Shown: piece by piece, positions 10,992 through 22,564 of the stretch
Layout: every line of letters starts with the position of its first letter
Numbering within the stretch: the stretch's first letter is position 1
NCBI GenBank assembly: GCA_003255025.1
Contig: QANY01008233.1
Location: forward strand, 62,001 to 126,000
Direction: 5' to 3'
Origin: Datisca glomerata
Lineage: Eukaryota > Streptophyta > Magnoliopsida > Cucurbitales > Datiscaceae
DNA: 64,000 nucleotides
Position numbers and translations under genes: made by a program
The notes under the pieces: model-generated
Told to the model about the DNA's origin: nothing
Databases searched by the model: none
What the model saw: only the letters and a program-made list of their open reading frames with translations

Positions 10992-11712
10992 ATCAATATA
11001 TATATATGATATTGAGAATTGAAATATATACATTAAATAGATTATCGCTCTTCCCCTTTCTTCCTCGCTCTTTCCTCCATACTTCCCAAACTTCCTCACC
11101 CCTTAACTTGTCTCTCTCTTACACACACGTACACGCACACATTCTTTCCCCCCTCTTTCGCTCTCTCTTTCCCTAACATACTCACTCTCTCCAATTTACT
11201 CTCTCCCCCTCTCCCTCCGCCCTCTCTCTCTCTCTTTCTCACACACACACACACACATTCTCTCTCACACAAAACACACACTCACTTTCTTCCCCTTCTA
11301 CCGCTCTCTCTCTCTTCCAAACACACGCACACTAACCCTCTATCTGTAACTCTCTCTCAACCCCTCTCCCACTTTCTTTTAACACATTCACACACACTCT
11401 CTCCATCCCCCCTTCTTTCCCCTTTCTCTCCCGTCCTTTCTCTTTCTCTCTCCCCCTCTTTCTCGCCTTTAGCCCTTCTCTCCCCTACATAGAAACATAA
11501 CAAATACACGCATCCACACATATACTCTCCTCATCTCTCTCGTACTTTCTCTCCCTCTCCCCATCCTTCTCTTCCTTTCTCTCACTCTTTCTCTCTCCAA
11601 ATCTATATCCATCTCTCTCTCCCTTCCCCTCTCCCCCATACATAAACACACGCACACTCACATGCACACACATAAACACACTCATACACACTATATCTCC
11701 CCAACCCTCATT

Positions 11713-11746
<34 letters not shown>

Positions 11747-11959
11747 CATCTCCTTCTCCCCTATCTCTCTCACTCTCTCACCTCTTTCTATTCCTCCCTC
11801 TCTCTCCAAATCTATCTCCCTCTCACACTCTCTCTCACTCTCTCCCATTCTCTCTCACTCTTTCATCGTCACTCTCCCTCTCTCTCCCTCCTCGTATCTC
11901 CCCAACACAAACATACAAACACACATACATACATGCACACACACATAAACACACACTCT

Positions 11960-12380
11960 CTCCCTTCCCCTCCCTCTCCCTTTACTGGTTTCTCTCTCTA
12001 TCTCTCTCTCTCCCGCACTCCCAAACTTCCCCACTCATCTCTCTCTCACTAACTCTCTCTTTCTCTCTCTGGCATACACACTATCTCATTGTCTTTATCT
12101 TCTCCCTCCCTCTCTCACTCTCTCTCATTCATGTCTCTCTCTCCCATCCATGTCTCCTTCTACCAGTCTCTCTTACTCCTTCTCTTTCCTACACACACAC
12201 ACACACACTCGCCCACACACATACACACTCCCCCTCTCTCTCACCCATTCTCTCTCACTCTTTCATCGTCACTCTCCCCCTCCTCGTTTCTCCCCAACAC
12301 AAACATAGAAACACACACACATACATGCACACACACATAAATACACACACTCTCTCCCTCCCCCTCTCTCTCCCTCTACT

Positions 12381-12420
<40 letters not shown>

Positions 12421-12640
12421 GCACTCCTAAACTTCCCCACTCATCTCTCTCTCATTAACTTTCTCTTTCTCACTCTTTGGCGTGCACACACACACACACA
12501 CACACTATCTCATTGTCTTTATCTTCTCCCTCCCTCTCTCACTCTTCCACTATCTCTCATTCATGTCTCTTTCTCCCCTCCATGTCTCCTTCTACCAGTC
12601 TCTCTTACTTCCTCTCTTTCCTACACACACACACACTCAC
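11960..12640. repeat. ~400-bp higher-order repeat inside the microsatellite
   Basis: A complex block (CT-rich start, an AACTTCCCCACTCATCTC segment, a CACTATCTCATTGTCTTTAT segment, TGTCTCCTTCTACCAGTC, then CACACA) occurs at about 11965-12230 and again at about 12365-12660. A partial related block precedes it. The microsatellite has therefore grown by duplicating ~400-bp blocks as well as by slippage. Confidence 0.7.
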
Positions 12641-12972
12641 CAACACACACTCACCCACACACATACACACCCCTCTCTCTCTTGCTCTCTCACTATCTCT
12701 TTCATTTGCTCTCATTATCCCCCTTCTCTTCCTCCATTTGCCCTCTTTCTCTATTTTCTATCTCCCTCTCTATCTCTCACACTCTCTCTTAAAATCTCTC
12801 TCCCTCTCTCACTCTCTCCCTCTTCCAAATCTCTCTCTCTCTCGCACTCCATGTCCCTCTCTCTCCAACTCTCCCTCGATGTCTCTCCCACATACTCTCA
12901 AACTTCCAACCTCTATCATTCTCTCTCTCTCCCTCCCTCCTATATCCCCATCTCTCTCTCTCCAGCTCTCTA

Positions 12973-13009
<37 letters not shown>

Positions 13010-13256
13010 CTCTCTCTCTCTCTTCCTTCCATCTCTCCTGCTCCCAGTCTCACTTACTCTCTCTATCTCCATATCTCTCGCTCCCTCCCTCCCTCCCTTC
13101 ACTCTTTTCCTCCATCTTCCCCTCACTGTCGCTCTCTCCAAATCCCTCTCCCACTCTATCTCCTTATCTCTCCTTCTACCAATCAATCTCTCTCTATCAT
13201 CGTCTCTCTCCCAAACTTACCCACCCCTCTCACTAACTTCTTTCTTTCTCTTTCAC

Positions 13257-13380
13257 TCTGCCCTCTTTCGCACTCTCTCTTCGACACACGCACTATCTCA
13301 CTCTATCTTTTTCCCCTCTCACTCTGCCCTCTTTCGCACTCTCTCTTCGACACACGCATTATCTCACTCTATCTTTCTCC
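13257..13380. repeat. 62-bp tandem duplication
   Basis: Two near-identical 62-bp units (CTGCCCTCTTTCGCACTC, then TTCGACACACGCA), differing by a few bases, lie back to back inside the microsatellite. Confidence 0.8.
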
Positions 13381-13459
13381 CCCTCTCACTCTCCCTCATT
13401 CATCTCCCTCCCTCCCTCCCTCCCTCTACCAGTCTCTCTTTACTATATATATCTCTCTC

Positions 13460-14060
13460 ATCCGCACGAACGCACACGCACGAACTTGCACACATGCAAA
13501 CCTCCACGCACGCAAGCCTGCCCACACAAACCCTTCTGCCCACACGCACGCCCGCCCGAACAAACACGCACACACAAACAGACACACACGTATGCGCACT
13601 CCTGCAAACCCGCCTTTATGCCCCTACATTCACGCCCACCCGCAAGCATGCTTGCACACACATACGCACGTATGCCCACACTTACGCATGCGCGCACCTA
13701 CACACCCTTACACACACGCGCACATTCACCCACTCGCACATACACACACACGCACCCACACACTCGCACACCCACCCAGACCTACACATACCCACACACA
13801 CCCATGCATCTCACCCACTTGCACACGCATGCCCACTCACTCACACATGCACACACCTCCCCCCACTCACGCACACATGCCCGCTCACTCGCACACGCAC
13901 TCACCTCCACCCCACGCACACTCGCCCACTCACGCAAGCACACACTCTCATGCGTGCACGCACTCACTCTCATACACGCACTCACTCTCATGGACCCCCA
14001 CATGCATGCACGCATGCACTCTCATGCACGCCCGCTCACACTCTCACTCATACTCACGCC
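13460..14060. repeat. CpG-containing CACACG/CACGCA tract
   Basis: About 600 bp dominated by alternating purine-pyrimidine sequence (CACACGCACG, GCACACATGC) with many CpG sites. It differs from the CT-rich part to its left. Such alternation is the kind that can adopt Z-DNA; that is inference from composition. Confidence 0.7.
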
Positions 14061-14067
14061 CGCATGT

Positions 14068-14640
14068 AGAGATTGCACAACCTTGATTGCTCAACCTAGA
14101 GAGCTAAGGCCAAGATTCCTGTTAGACCTCTCCCTAGACATGTATCAATAGAAGCTTCCACGCAATAGTGGATTCCTCTTAGGAAGTAAAATATCCCTAT
14201 AAATGAAGAATTTACCAGAGAAAAGGATATTGCCATACCCCATAAGCGGGTGAATGAGAATTTGAGGGATAAGGAGCCCAAAAAGCTGTTACCAATAATG
14301 TTCTAATTCAAAACACATTTGCTGCCTTAATGGAGGATGAAGTGGAACAAGATCTTTATTGTGATGAGGATTAGGAAAAGGAAATACCAGTAGGTAAAGG
14401 GGAAGAAGATAATCAGATAACAGAAGCTGAACCTAATCATGATTTAGCCTTGCTTGTAAATAGTCGTGGTTCAACCAAGCATGCTAAGAAGAGGGGTTGG
14501 AAAGCCAAACTAAACATCAATAAAGCTAATTGTAAGAGGAGCTCTAGGATCAAGGCCACCTCTTCAACATCCCAATCTCCAACTTTGCTTCATGCAACAT
14601 CAACGAGCTTAACAACCATCTTAAGCATACTAAGGTAGAA
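14068..14640 (+). pseudogene. LINE ORF1 C-terminal remnant
   Basis: Readable pieces are KAKIPVRPLPRHVS, ALMEDEVEQDLYCDED and a basic region GSTKHAKKRGWKAKLN, typical of the end of plant L1 ORF1 (gag-like). The start codon and CCHC knuckle region are missing. Premature stops are present. Confidence 0.6.
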
Positions 14641-15370
14641 AAAATATGTAGTAAGTTTATATGCTATCTTGGAAACTAAAATTAAAGAAAATGAGTTCAA
14701 TAGATTGAGTAGAAACACGTTTGGTTATTAGTCCTGCATTGCTGACTACTCACATACTAGCAATGGCAGGATCTGGCTTGCTTGGAGTCTCAATATTACA
14801 TATTTTTCTGTTGTTAGTGCTGTTGATCAACCTATTTCTTGCATCGTAACTATCTTAGATAGTCAAAGCTCATTATTTGTTTCTTTTATATGTGGCTCTA
14901 GTGATCATATCACTAGAAAGGCCCTTTGAAATCCCCTCAGCATTTTCAGTTCCACTGTCCAGTACCTTCCTTGGGTCATATTAGGTGATTTCAATGTTGT
15001 GAAATAGCCCTTAGGGTAGGTTGGAGGTACTAAAATGTGGGATGAATGTATTAATAACTTTTGTGCATGTACCAATAATCATGAGCTTGAGGATCTAGGC
15101 TATTGAGGTTGCAAATTCACTTAGACCAACAATAAAGAAGGGCAGAGTACCATTGTCAATAAGGTTGGCAATATTATATTGAATGAGGCCTAGATCCATA
15201 TGTTTCCCAATTCCAATAGCCACTTACATTCCCTAGGCGTATCCCATCATTGCCCTACTCTGGTTAACTTCAATGACAACAATCAGAGAGCCCTTATAAC
15301 CTTTATATTCTTTGGCTTTTGGGCTGCTAAAGAGGAGTTTGTTCCTACTGTTTAGTTTGCTTGGCCTATT
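14590..15370 (+). pseudogene. LINE ORF2 endonuclease domain remnant
   Basis: In broken frames, plant L1 APE-type endonuclease motifs are visible: HLKHTKVEKICSK, NGRIWLAW, CIVTILDSQSSLFVSFIYGS-like and LPWVILGDFNVV near 14965-15002. GDFN is the conserved active-site motif of this endonuclease family. Stops replace several Trp and Glu codons. Confidence 0.65.
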
Positions 15371-15699
15371 GTTACTCAGGGATCCCATATGTACAAACTG
15401 CTCAAGAAGTTGAAGGCCACCAAGTATGTTATGAAAGCTCTAAACACAACATATTGCTCCAAAATTTCTTCCATGGCCTCAGACGCTAGAATCAACCTTG
15501 AGCAAGTCACAAATGACATATTTCCCAATCCTCAAGACCCCACTATTTGCTGAGAAATGTGCTTTTTAAGAATTCATCTCTTATAAACAAGTTGAGGAGA
15601 GATTCTACAGATAAAGATACAAACACGATGGATTAGCCTACGTGACAATAGTACATCTTCTTTTCATAAGCTTACCAAGAGAAACAACATCAGGCCAGA

Positions 15700-16700
15700 A
15701 TTGTGCAGCTCTCTAATGACAGTGGCATTACAATTACTAATAAGGAAAAAAATCTAGCTTCTTATTGTGCAACATTTTTCTTTAGCTAGGTACCATGAAC
15801 AATGAACCTAGTGTGAACTGGAGGGTCTTAAAGTTATCGTATCCTAAGGGGATCACTCCTAAGCAAGCTAGTATGGCGACTATTCCCATTTCTCATACTG
15901 AAATCCCTGATGCCATATTTTCATGCAGTGATGCTAAGGCTCCTAGAACTGATGGTTTATCCTCTTACCCTTTTAAGAAGGCTTGGAGTGTTATTGAGCA
16001 TGATATCAATAATGTTATATTAAAGCTCTTCAGTAGTGGGTCTAGCTTGCAGCAGAATAAACAATACTTCTATCTCTCTTATCTCTAAAGTGGACCATCT
16101 AGAAACTGTCCATGATTATAGGCCTACTTCGTGTTGTAACATGATCTTTAAAAGTATTTCTAAGATCACGGCCAACAGATTGAAGGCGATGCTTCCTCAG
16201 GTTATCAGTCCAAACTATAATGCTTTTGTGCTATGAAAAAGGATATATGATAACATCTTGCTCTCCTAGGAGCTTGTTAGGGACTATTATATGAAGAATT
16301 TTATGCCAAAATATGCCCATGTTGAACCAATGAAGGCATAAGACTGTGTTTCCTGACAGTTCATGAGAAAGCTCTAACCTACATTGTCATCCCTTCATAG
16401 TTTTATTGGTGGATTATGGTTTGCATTACAACTACCTCCTTTTCTATTAATTTTAATGGGGAATTATGTGGTACTTTAAAAGCGCTAGAGTGAGACAGGG
16501 TAACCCATTTCCCCTTACCTCTTCTTTTCATGGAAGCCCTAATAGGCTTACTAGAGCATGTTGCTTCCTTACTTGGGTTCCGATTCCAGTAGAAATGTAA
16601 ATAGGTTAGAGTTGTCAACTTTTGCTTTGTTGATGACCTTCTGATTTTCTCCAAAGGTGATACTGCTTCCCTGAGCCTAATTATGTAAAGTTGGATCTAT
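15700..16700 (+). pseudogene. LINE ORF2 reverse transcriptase remnant
   Basis: Conserved L1 reverse transcriptase blocks are visible: DAKAPRTDGLSSYPFKKAW (consensus APGPDG altered to APRTDG) near 15940-15990, then after a frameshift ISLISKVDHLETVHDYRPTS near 16070-16130 and SKITANRLKAMLPQVISPN. The catalytic box reads CFVDDLLIFSKGD, with FVDD at 16626-16637. The two catalytic Asp codons survive but the frame is interrupted many times. Confidence 0.75.
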
Positions 16701-17699
16701 TTTATCTGATATTAAGCTTGAAGCCCAACCAAGCTAAAAGCCAGAGCTTCTTCTTTGAGGGTTCTTGAGCATACTCAACAACAATGTATTGAGATGTTGG
16801 GTTTCCAAGTTGGCCAGCTTTCTCTTAGATATTCAAGCATGCCTCTTATCTTAACATGTTAGGAAAGAATAATTGTGCTCCCTGGTTGATAGGATTCCCA
16901 GCATAATTAAGTCCTTAAAAGCTAAACACTTATCTTTTACTAGTAGATTACAGCTCACCTAATAAGTTCTTATTGCTATTTTAGAGTTTCTGGGCAGGGC
17001 TATCCATTCCCCCTAAAAGTGTTCTCAATGATATCCAGGTTGTTATCAGGAACTATATTTGGTCAAGAAGTGCTATGAGACATGTCAACTGTAAGATTTA
17101 CGGCTCTGTTGTGTGCTAGCCTAAGAAAATGGGGGCATGGGTCTTAAGGATTTGTGGCTCGGAACTCAGCAGCAACTCCTAAGAACTTGTGGTTTCTTAT
17201 CACTAACTTTAATGGTTCCTTGTGGAGTAGGTGGTGCTATGATCATCTAACAAATAGTGGGACCATCTTCACTATTCACGTGCCTAATGAATGCTCTTGG
17301 GTTTTATGGAAATCGTTGAAGGCTGGGGAATGCTTAACTAGAAGCTGTTATGCCTAAATTGGTGATGAAATGAAAACCTTTCTAGAGGGTGATCTTTGGT
17401 GTCAACTAGGTGTCTTCCTCAATAGGTTTAGGAGAAGCATCACCCTTGATACTGAATGAGGCCTTAATAGAAAAGTTAACATGATTATTGATGAGGGGAG
17501 ATGGTCTTGGCCTGCTATCGATTCTAATGCATTGATGGCTATCAAATAGGATTTGTGAACACGTCATCCCGTACGATCAACATAGCAGATAAGTGGATTT
17601 AGGACTCTATTGTAGATGGAAATTTCTCCACCTTTTCTATCAATTCTTAAACAAAATGATGATGAGGTGATTTCAGAGTGAAGTTGTGTAGTTTACCTG

Positions 17700-18230
17700 C
17701 AATATTCCTCAACAAAGCTTCATTTTCTAGCTTGCCTGCAAGAACGAGCTCACCACCAAAGACAAGATTACTGCTTAGGGTATCCAAACTAATCCTGACT
17801 GCTTGTTTTGTGCCTCTCACATAAAAGTAGGATCCATATTCTTTTGGCTCCATTTATGTAAATAATGTTTGGTTAGCCACCACTCAATCTTGCGATCTCA
17901 ACTGACCTTGCACGAGCCAAGATTAAAATGTTAAGTGGTTAGCTCTGTTACGAGGAAGGAGGACCTTAGGAGTATTATTTTGAAGATTCCTTTCCATTCC
18001 ATTTTTTACAATATGTGAATGGAAAAAAATGCTAGCGACAAAGTTTGGGATAAAGTTAGTATCTCTAGAACTATTGTTAATTCTGTTAGGGATAGGCTCT
18101 AGAATCAGTCATCTATACCTAATTCACATGTCAATAGGTGGCTCCTAGCTAAGTGGAACCTCCCTCCTCACTTACTTGAAAAGATTTTGAGGTTGCTTGC
18201 CTTAGGGCTTATCCCTTGATGCTTGTATTT
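17700..18230 (+). pseudogene. LINE ORF2 C-terminal zf-RVT remnant
   Basis: The reading LACKNELTTKDKITA, then TNPDCLFCAS, matches the Cys-containing zf-RVT region at the end of plant LINE ORF2. It is followed by SISRTIVNSVRDRL and NRWLLAKWNLPP, a usual C-terminal ending. Confidence 0.65.
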
Positions 18231-18250
18231 CTCTACTTTTAATATATGGC

Positions 18251-19786
18251 ACTGGTTTATGAAAATATGATACTTCATTTTCAATCATAAAATCACTACT
18301 TTTGATTTTTCAAACTAAAATGAGTACATTTAAATACAACATTGGTATATTTCATTTTGTCAGGATTAGAATCGACATGTGCAAACCTAATATTAGTATA
18401 TTTCATTTTAAAACTTAAAATTGATACATCTTACACACACACACACAAGCACGCGCACACACACACACGCACGCGCACACACACATACACAAGATTATCA
18501 GGATCACGATATGGATCTTACAATCCTACCATCCTCTAGGAGGCCAGCGATCCGAATTGCATGCTATAGTCGTAATTTGATAGGATCTTGTTGGGATCGT
18601 GATCCGGATCGTAGGATCACACAAGATTGTAATCCCATGTATATTTGTCCCATCCTATAGCTTAGTTAATTAGGTGACTTGGGTCATGGGGGGTGTGAGC
18701 CGAATAGCCAAATTCTTCAATGTTTAGAATGCAAATGAAAATTCAAATATGAAAACCGTAGAATATGTCCAATATCTAACACTCTTATAGTCTTATACTG
18801 CATACATTTTTAAAACATGATGAATTAGTTCATTTATATACAAATGGAGAAAATATAAGCATGATATATGAATTATATTAGTTAAGAAGAATCTACATAG
18901 GAGTAATTTCATTTGTTTTTGCGATTTGGAAAGTTGGTATTCTCTCTCATTATTTAATATTTTAGTTTTGGGTAAATGTTTCGGTTTGTATATTTTGTTT
19001 TTGATATATCAATGGCAATAGATTAAATATCAGAGGGTATTTAATTTTCTAGAATTTGGATAAAGTGAACAAGAATATTAGTGTGTATTTACTTTTCTCC
19101 TAATGTTTATATTCCCACACATTTTGATGTCCTTATATTGTGTTGTTTAGATGACTTTGTGTTATTTTTATGAGAACTCTACTTTATATTGTTTTATTTT
19201 AGATGACTTGGTGTTACTTTTATCGAATAGGTAGCTGACTTCGTGATATTATCAGTTTTTTCAATATATTCAAGTATCATTAGCATAGAACTACATTTTA
19301 CTAATAAATTATTAAGAATTGATAGGATCTTATGATCATCGATCCGATCTTGCGATATATTGAAAAAAATGATAATAATGCAATTATTTTCGCCAAGTAT
19401 CGTTTCAATTTAATTATTGTTGATATTAATAAATAATTAATATATTTATTAAATTTCATGTATTAGGATTTTAGAGATGAAATAAGAACTATGACCAATT
19501 AATTTTTAAAAATAATGGATTATGTGAGTATTTCATTCAATTAGTTTGCAAATAATTTAAGAATTAATAGCCAATATTTCTGTATTTAACTTGAAAATTT
19601 CAACTTACGGTGTTTCAAAATTAATTAACTAGATTCGTCGTGTGAAACTTTGTTCATCATATATAATTGTTATGATTTTAATTTTATGAATTAAATTTTC
19701 TAGCAAAGTATCATATTTTAGCTAAAAATACAATCCATTTTTCAACTCTTAAAATTGTATATAATAAAAAATTTATTAATTAATAT
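18251..19786. other. AT-rich non-coding interval
   Basis: No gene is supported. It contains a CA microsatellite (listed separately) and two similar palindromic, GATC-rich blocks: about 18495-18640 (ATAGGATCTTGTTGGGATCG) and about 19317-19356 (ATAGGATCTTATGATCATCG). The two blocks are about 740 bp apart in the same orientation and may be the ends or subrepeats of an unrecognised element. Confidence 0.5.
18432..18491. repeat. CA/CACG microsatellite
   Basis: A ~60-bp ACACAC tract with interspersed GCACGCGCAC, the same flavour as 13460-14060. Open frames across it are artefacts. Confidence 0.9.
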
Positions 19787-20369
19787 AGGTGCCGTAAAAA
19801 GACCGTCATTATAGGTACCGTAAAAAGACCTATAATGATGGAGAATCCCCATCATTAAAGGATCATTTCTAAAAAACTTTCATGGAAAGGCAAAAACTTA
19901 CCTTCCCATGACATTTTTTCATTAAAAATATGCCTTAGGAGAACGTTTTATGAAATGATATGAAAGATTTTAAAGCAACGAAAAAAATTCCTCTCCCATG
20001 GGACCCATAGCTTGGGAATCAGAAGATATAATACTGATTGCTCTCATATCATGAGAACTATAAAAGGGAAAACTAATATCATAGACATTTACTCTAGAAA
20101 GCTTCTAGGAGAGATCCTCTAAATATATAGCAAGAGCTAGAAACCAAAATGAACAAGACCATAGAATAATCACCATGATTAAAATAAGATACATATACGC
20201 CCAATCCAAATGCAAATTGGATTCTGTTAACAAAATAAATGTAAAATATCAGTCATGTCCCACATTATCAAGTCATATTCAATACATTCACCATAAAGGA
20301 AACCATTACACTAGCTAATTTAATTACAAAATTTGAAAGGCTTGTCCCTTTTTGAATTTAAACACATCA

Positions 20370-20471
20370 TCAAACCTTGGGGCTGAGCTCTGCTGAAGTG
20401 ACTTTGAAGCGCCCTTTACGTTGGACTACAGCTTCATCTGATGTTTCTTCAACTGCTCCAAAATTGAAGAA
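20370..20471 (-). pseudogene. Terminal exon fragment, SPS1/Ste20-like kinase tail
   Basis: After a tgccttcag acceptor the minus strand reads FFNFGAVEETSDEAVVQRKG, then RFKVTSAELSPKV and a TGA stop (34 codons including stop). The KGRFKVTS motif is typical of the C-terminal part of plant Ste20-like kinases (BLUS1-type relatives). No kinase domain is present in the window, so this is a captured or orphan tail. Family assignment rests on one short motif. Confidence 0.4.
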
Positions 20472-20994
20472 CTGAAGGCATTATTACTAATATAAAATAA
20501 ATACATGAAGAATTTAGAAAAAGAAAAGGATCAAGTCAACACAATATCAAGTTAACTTAAATAGATGTAATTATGTTTGTTTCCGTGTAGTAGTGAAATG
20601 ATGTTAGGAAAACTTTCCAAACCTACTACATTATCTATGGAAACTCCAAGCACAGTGTCTTTTTACCGTGATCATCAAATATCCTTTCTAACATTATGCA
20701 TTAAAGCGTAACCAACATGGTCTCAAGCATGGCAAGCCCTGCCTGGTCTGCGAAAGTGAAAACTGACAGTGCCTGTAAGGACCGAGCATTTTAAGTTTAA
20801 GTGTTCATAATGGGCATGGTAGAATCTGAATGTAATTATTTTGTACTATCAGATGCCAGATGCCTCAATTAAATACTTAAATGACTATCACGAAGACCCT
20901 GATATTTGGTTGCTACTATAAGTCTGCAAATTAAATTACTATGTATAGCACCATAAGTTTTTCCTTTTTCGGGTTATTAACTGATGAGACATAC

Positions 20995-21100
20995 CTTTAG
21001 AGAGTAGCACATGATTGCATCTGAGTGATGCCATAATGTTTTAAGGATAAATTCACTCCATTCATTTTTAGATTTGAGCAGATCCACACCCATGTAGCAC
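20995..21100 (-). pseudogene. Unidentified exon-like fragment
   Basis: Flanked by a ttttccag acceptor and a GTATGT donor on the minus strand. One frame is open throughout: CYMGVDLLKSKNEWSEFILK, then TLWHHSDAIMCYSLK. I do not recognise the family. It lies between the CCDC25-type exon and the kinase-tail exon, on the same strand. Confidence 0.4.
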
Positions 21101-21436
21101 CTGGAAAATGACCATTGAAATAACCACAAAATCATAGTACCTTGTCTTTTTAATAAGAAAAAGAATATCAGAATCGATGCTACAGAATTTATTACAACAT
21201 GACCTTCAGTCTCAATGCAATGCAGTGTTAAAACACACTCAAAGTTATGAAACCAGATGAGAGAACTATCCAGGTAATCATCTGATCTTAAAGCAATTTC
21301 ACCGCAATCGTCTGAACTTAAAGCAATTTTACCTTTAGAAAAGAATTTGAAGGTATTTGAAGGACTCCAACAGCAGGTTCCGTTTTCAGTACTTAAAAGC
21401 AGGGGAAAGATGACCTTATATCATTAATTGTCTAAC

Positions 21437-21490
21437 CTTTTTTGCTGTCTTAAGTAAACATGAGCATATGACATTTTATCTACATGGAAC
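21437..21490 (-). pseudogene. Single CCDC25-type exon
   Basis: A 54-bp exon on the minus strand between ttgttgtag and a GTTAGA donor. It translates as FHVDKMSYAHVYLRQQKR. The FHVDKMSxAHVYLR motif is the signature of the CCDC25/NFACT-R family, where it is preceded by a Trp whose codon would be split at this splice junction. Exon phase fits. The rest of the gene is absent, so this is a fragment. Confidence 0.65.
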
Positions 21491-22102
21491 CTACAACAAA
21501 AGAACACTCAGTATCAAAAGCATGATTAAAAAAGAACACTATTTAATTAAAATGAATTACAATTTTGATAATCAACCAAGCCTTTTAGATGTTCACTATT
21601 GGGTTAGTGGCTAAAAGTCAAACCGAACCAAATTGAGCGATTCGTCGATGTTCTGACCGAACTGAATAAGGCATAGGAACCAACACAATTGATTAAGGCA
21701 TAAGAACCAACACTTTTCGGTTAGTTCAGTTTAATCGATTCGACTATAAAATTAATCTTATAACAATTGAAAACAAGATTCGGTAAAGTCCAATCAAAGA
21801 AGAAGAAAAGTTCAGTAAAGTCAAACAAATAGAATTCAGTAGAATCGATGAAAACAAAATACAATAAGAGTTCTGGATATTACAGCCAACCAATAATTAG
21901 TGAAAACAAGATTCAGTAAAATCCCCACATTAAATAAAACCTTAGATCTGTAACCGAACCAGTCGTTGGTGTGCGTTGAGTAACAGTTCGAGTCTTCAAG
22001 CATCCCACTCCTAACCCTAAGAATCTGACCAAGGAACATTAACTGTGAGCTGATCTTCCTTATTGACAGATTCAGTAAAGTATAAGCTAGTCATAAGCCA
22101 CG

Positions 22103-22172
22103 CAGATCTAGCTGCGAGCTAGCCCTGTAGCTCTAGCTATGAGCTAGCCCCGTAAATCTAGTCGCGAGCTCG
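22103..22172. repeat. 25-bp tandem repeat (2.8 copies)
   Basis: Units run CAGATCTAGCTGCGAGCTAG…, TAGCTCTAGCTATGAGCTAG… and TAAATCTAGTCGCGAGCTCG. The block is rich in AGCT palindromes and lies within the CACTA-like element. Confidence 0.75.
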
Positions 22173-22251
22173 TCACCATGCCCTAATCGCGCCCGAGCTC
22201 TGATGAATCTGGTGGCGAGCTCAACTTCTTTAAAGGCGTTATCTAAGGCTA

Positions 22252-22403
22252 GAGAGAGAGATATCGGGTTAGAGACTAAGAGAGAGAGAGATACTTCATG
22301 TTTGATGGTTGAGAGACAGAGGGGGGTTAGAGACTAAGAAAGAGACGGGGGTTAGAGACTGAGAGAGAGAGATAGAGATAGAGAGAGAGAGAGAGAGACT
22401 TCA
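22252..22403. repeat. GA-rich repeat with GGGTTAGAGACT motif
   Basis: A GAGAGA tract broken by repeated GGTTAGAGACTRAGA units (about 22266, 22325 and 22351). Slippage-prone low complexity. Confidence 0.8.
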
Positions 22404-22538
22404 GGTTGAGAGAGATGAGGGCTTCGATTGTTTGAGAGATGAGAGGTAATGTTAGGGTTATGAGAAATTTTAGTAATATATAGATGGTACTTTTGTAATT
22501 AAAATGAAATCTGGTAATTCATAGTATATGAGCATTCG

Positions 22539-22564
22539 ATGACAGTGTTTGTAAACACTGTCAT
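22539..22564. repeat. Perfect 12-bp-arm palindrome
   Basis: ATGACAGTGTTT at 22539-22550 is followed after 2 bp by its exact reverse complement (22553-22564). It contains the ATGACAG word also found in the nearby CACTA-like terminus, as expected for a subterminal repeat of such an element. Confidence 0.8.

Larger units (their letters stand above)
11041..14067. repeat. 3-kb compound CT/CA microsatellite
   Basis: Almost continuous pyrimidine-rich (TCTC, CCCTCTC) and CA-rich (CACACA, CACGCAC) sequence. Long open frames occur on the plus strand (11662-12792, 12477-14069, 12482-14086), but they translate to Ser/Leu/Pro and His/Thr runs and overlap one another in different frames, so they are low-complexity artefacts. 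The tract separates the MYB units from the LINE. In the MYB gene it sits immediately upstream of the post-MYB exon of unit M1. Confidence 0.92.
14068..18250 (+). mobile_element. L1-clade LINE, decayed, 5'-truncated
   Basis: A plus-strand plant non-LTR retrotransposon about 4.2 kb long. In order it has the end of ORF1 (14068-14640), an endonuclease domain (about 14590-15370), a reverse transcriptase (about 15700-16700) and a C-terminal zf-RVT-like region (about 17700-18230). Many stops and frameshifts make it inactive. The 5' end abuts the CACG tract. I could not fix a poly-A tail or target-site duplication at the 3' end, so the right boundary is approximate. Confidence 0.8.

Noticed and set aside
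11662..14086. Very long plus-strand open frames (376, 530 and 534 codons)
   Set aside because: They translate to Ser/Leu/Pro and His/Thr repeats, overlap one another in different frames and coincide exactly with CT/CA microsatellite. No domain or codon bias supports coding.
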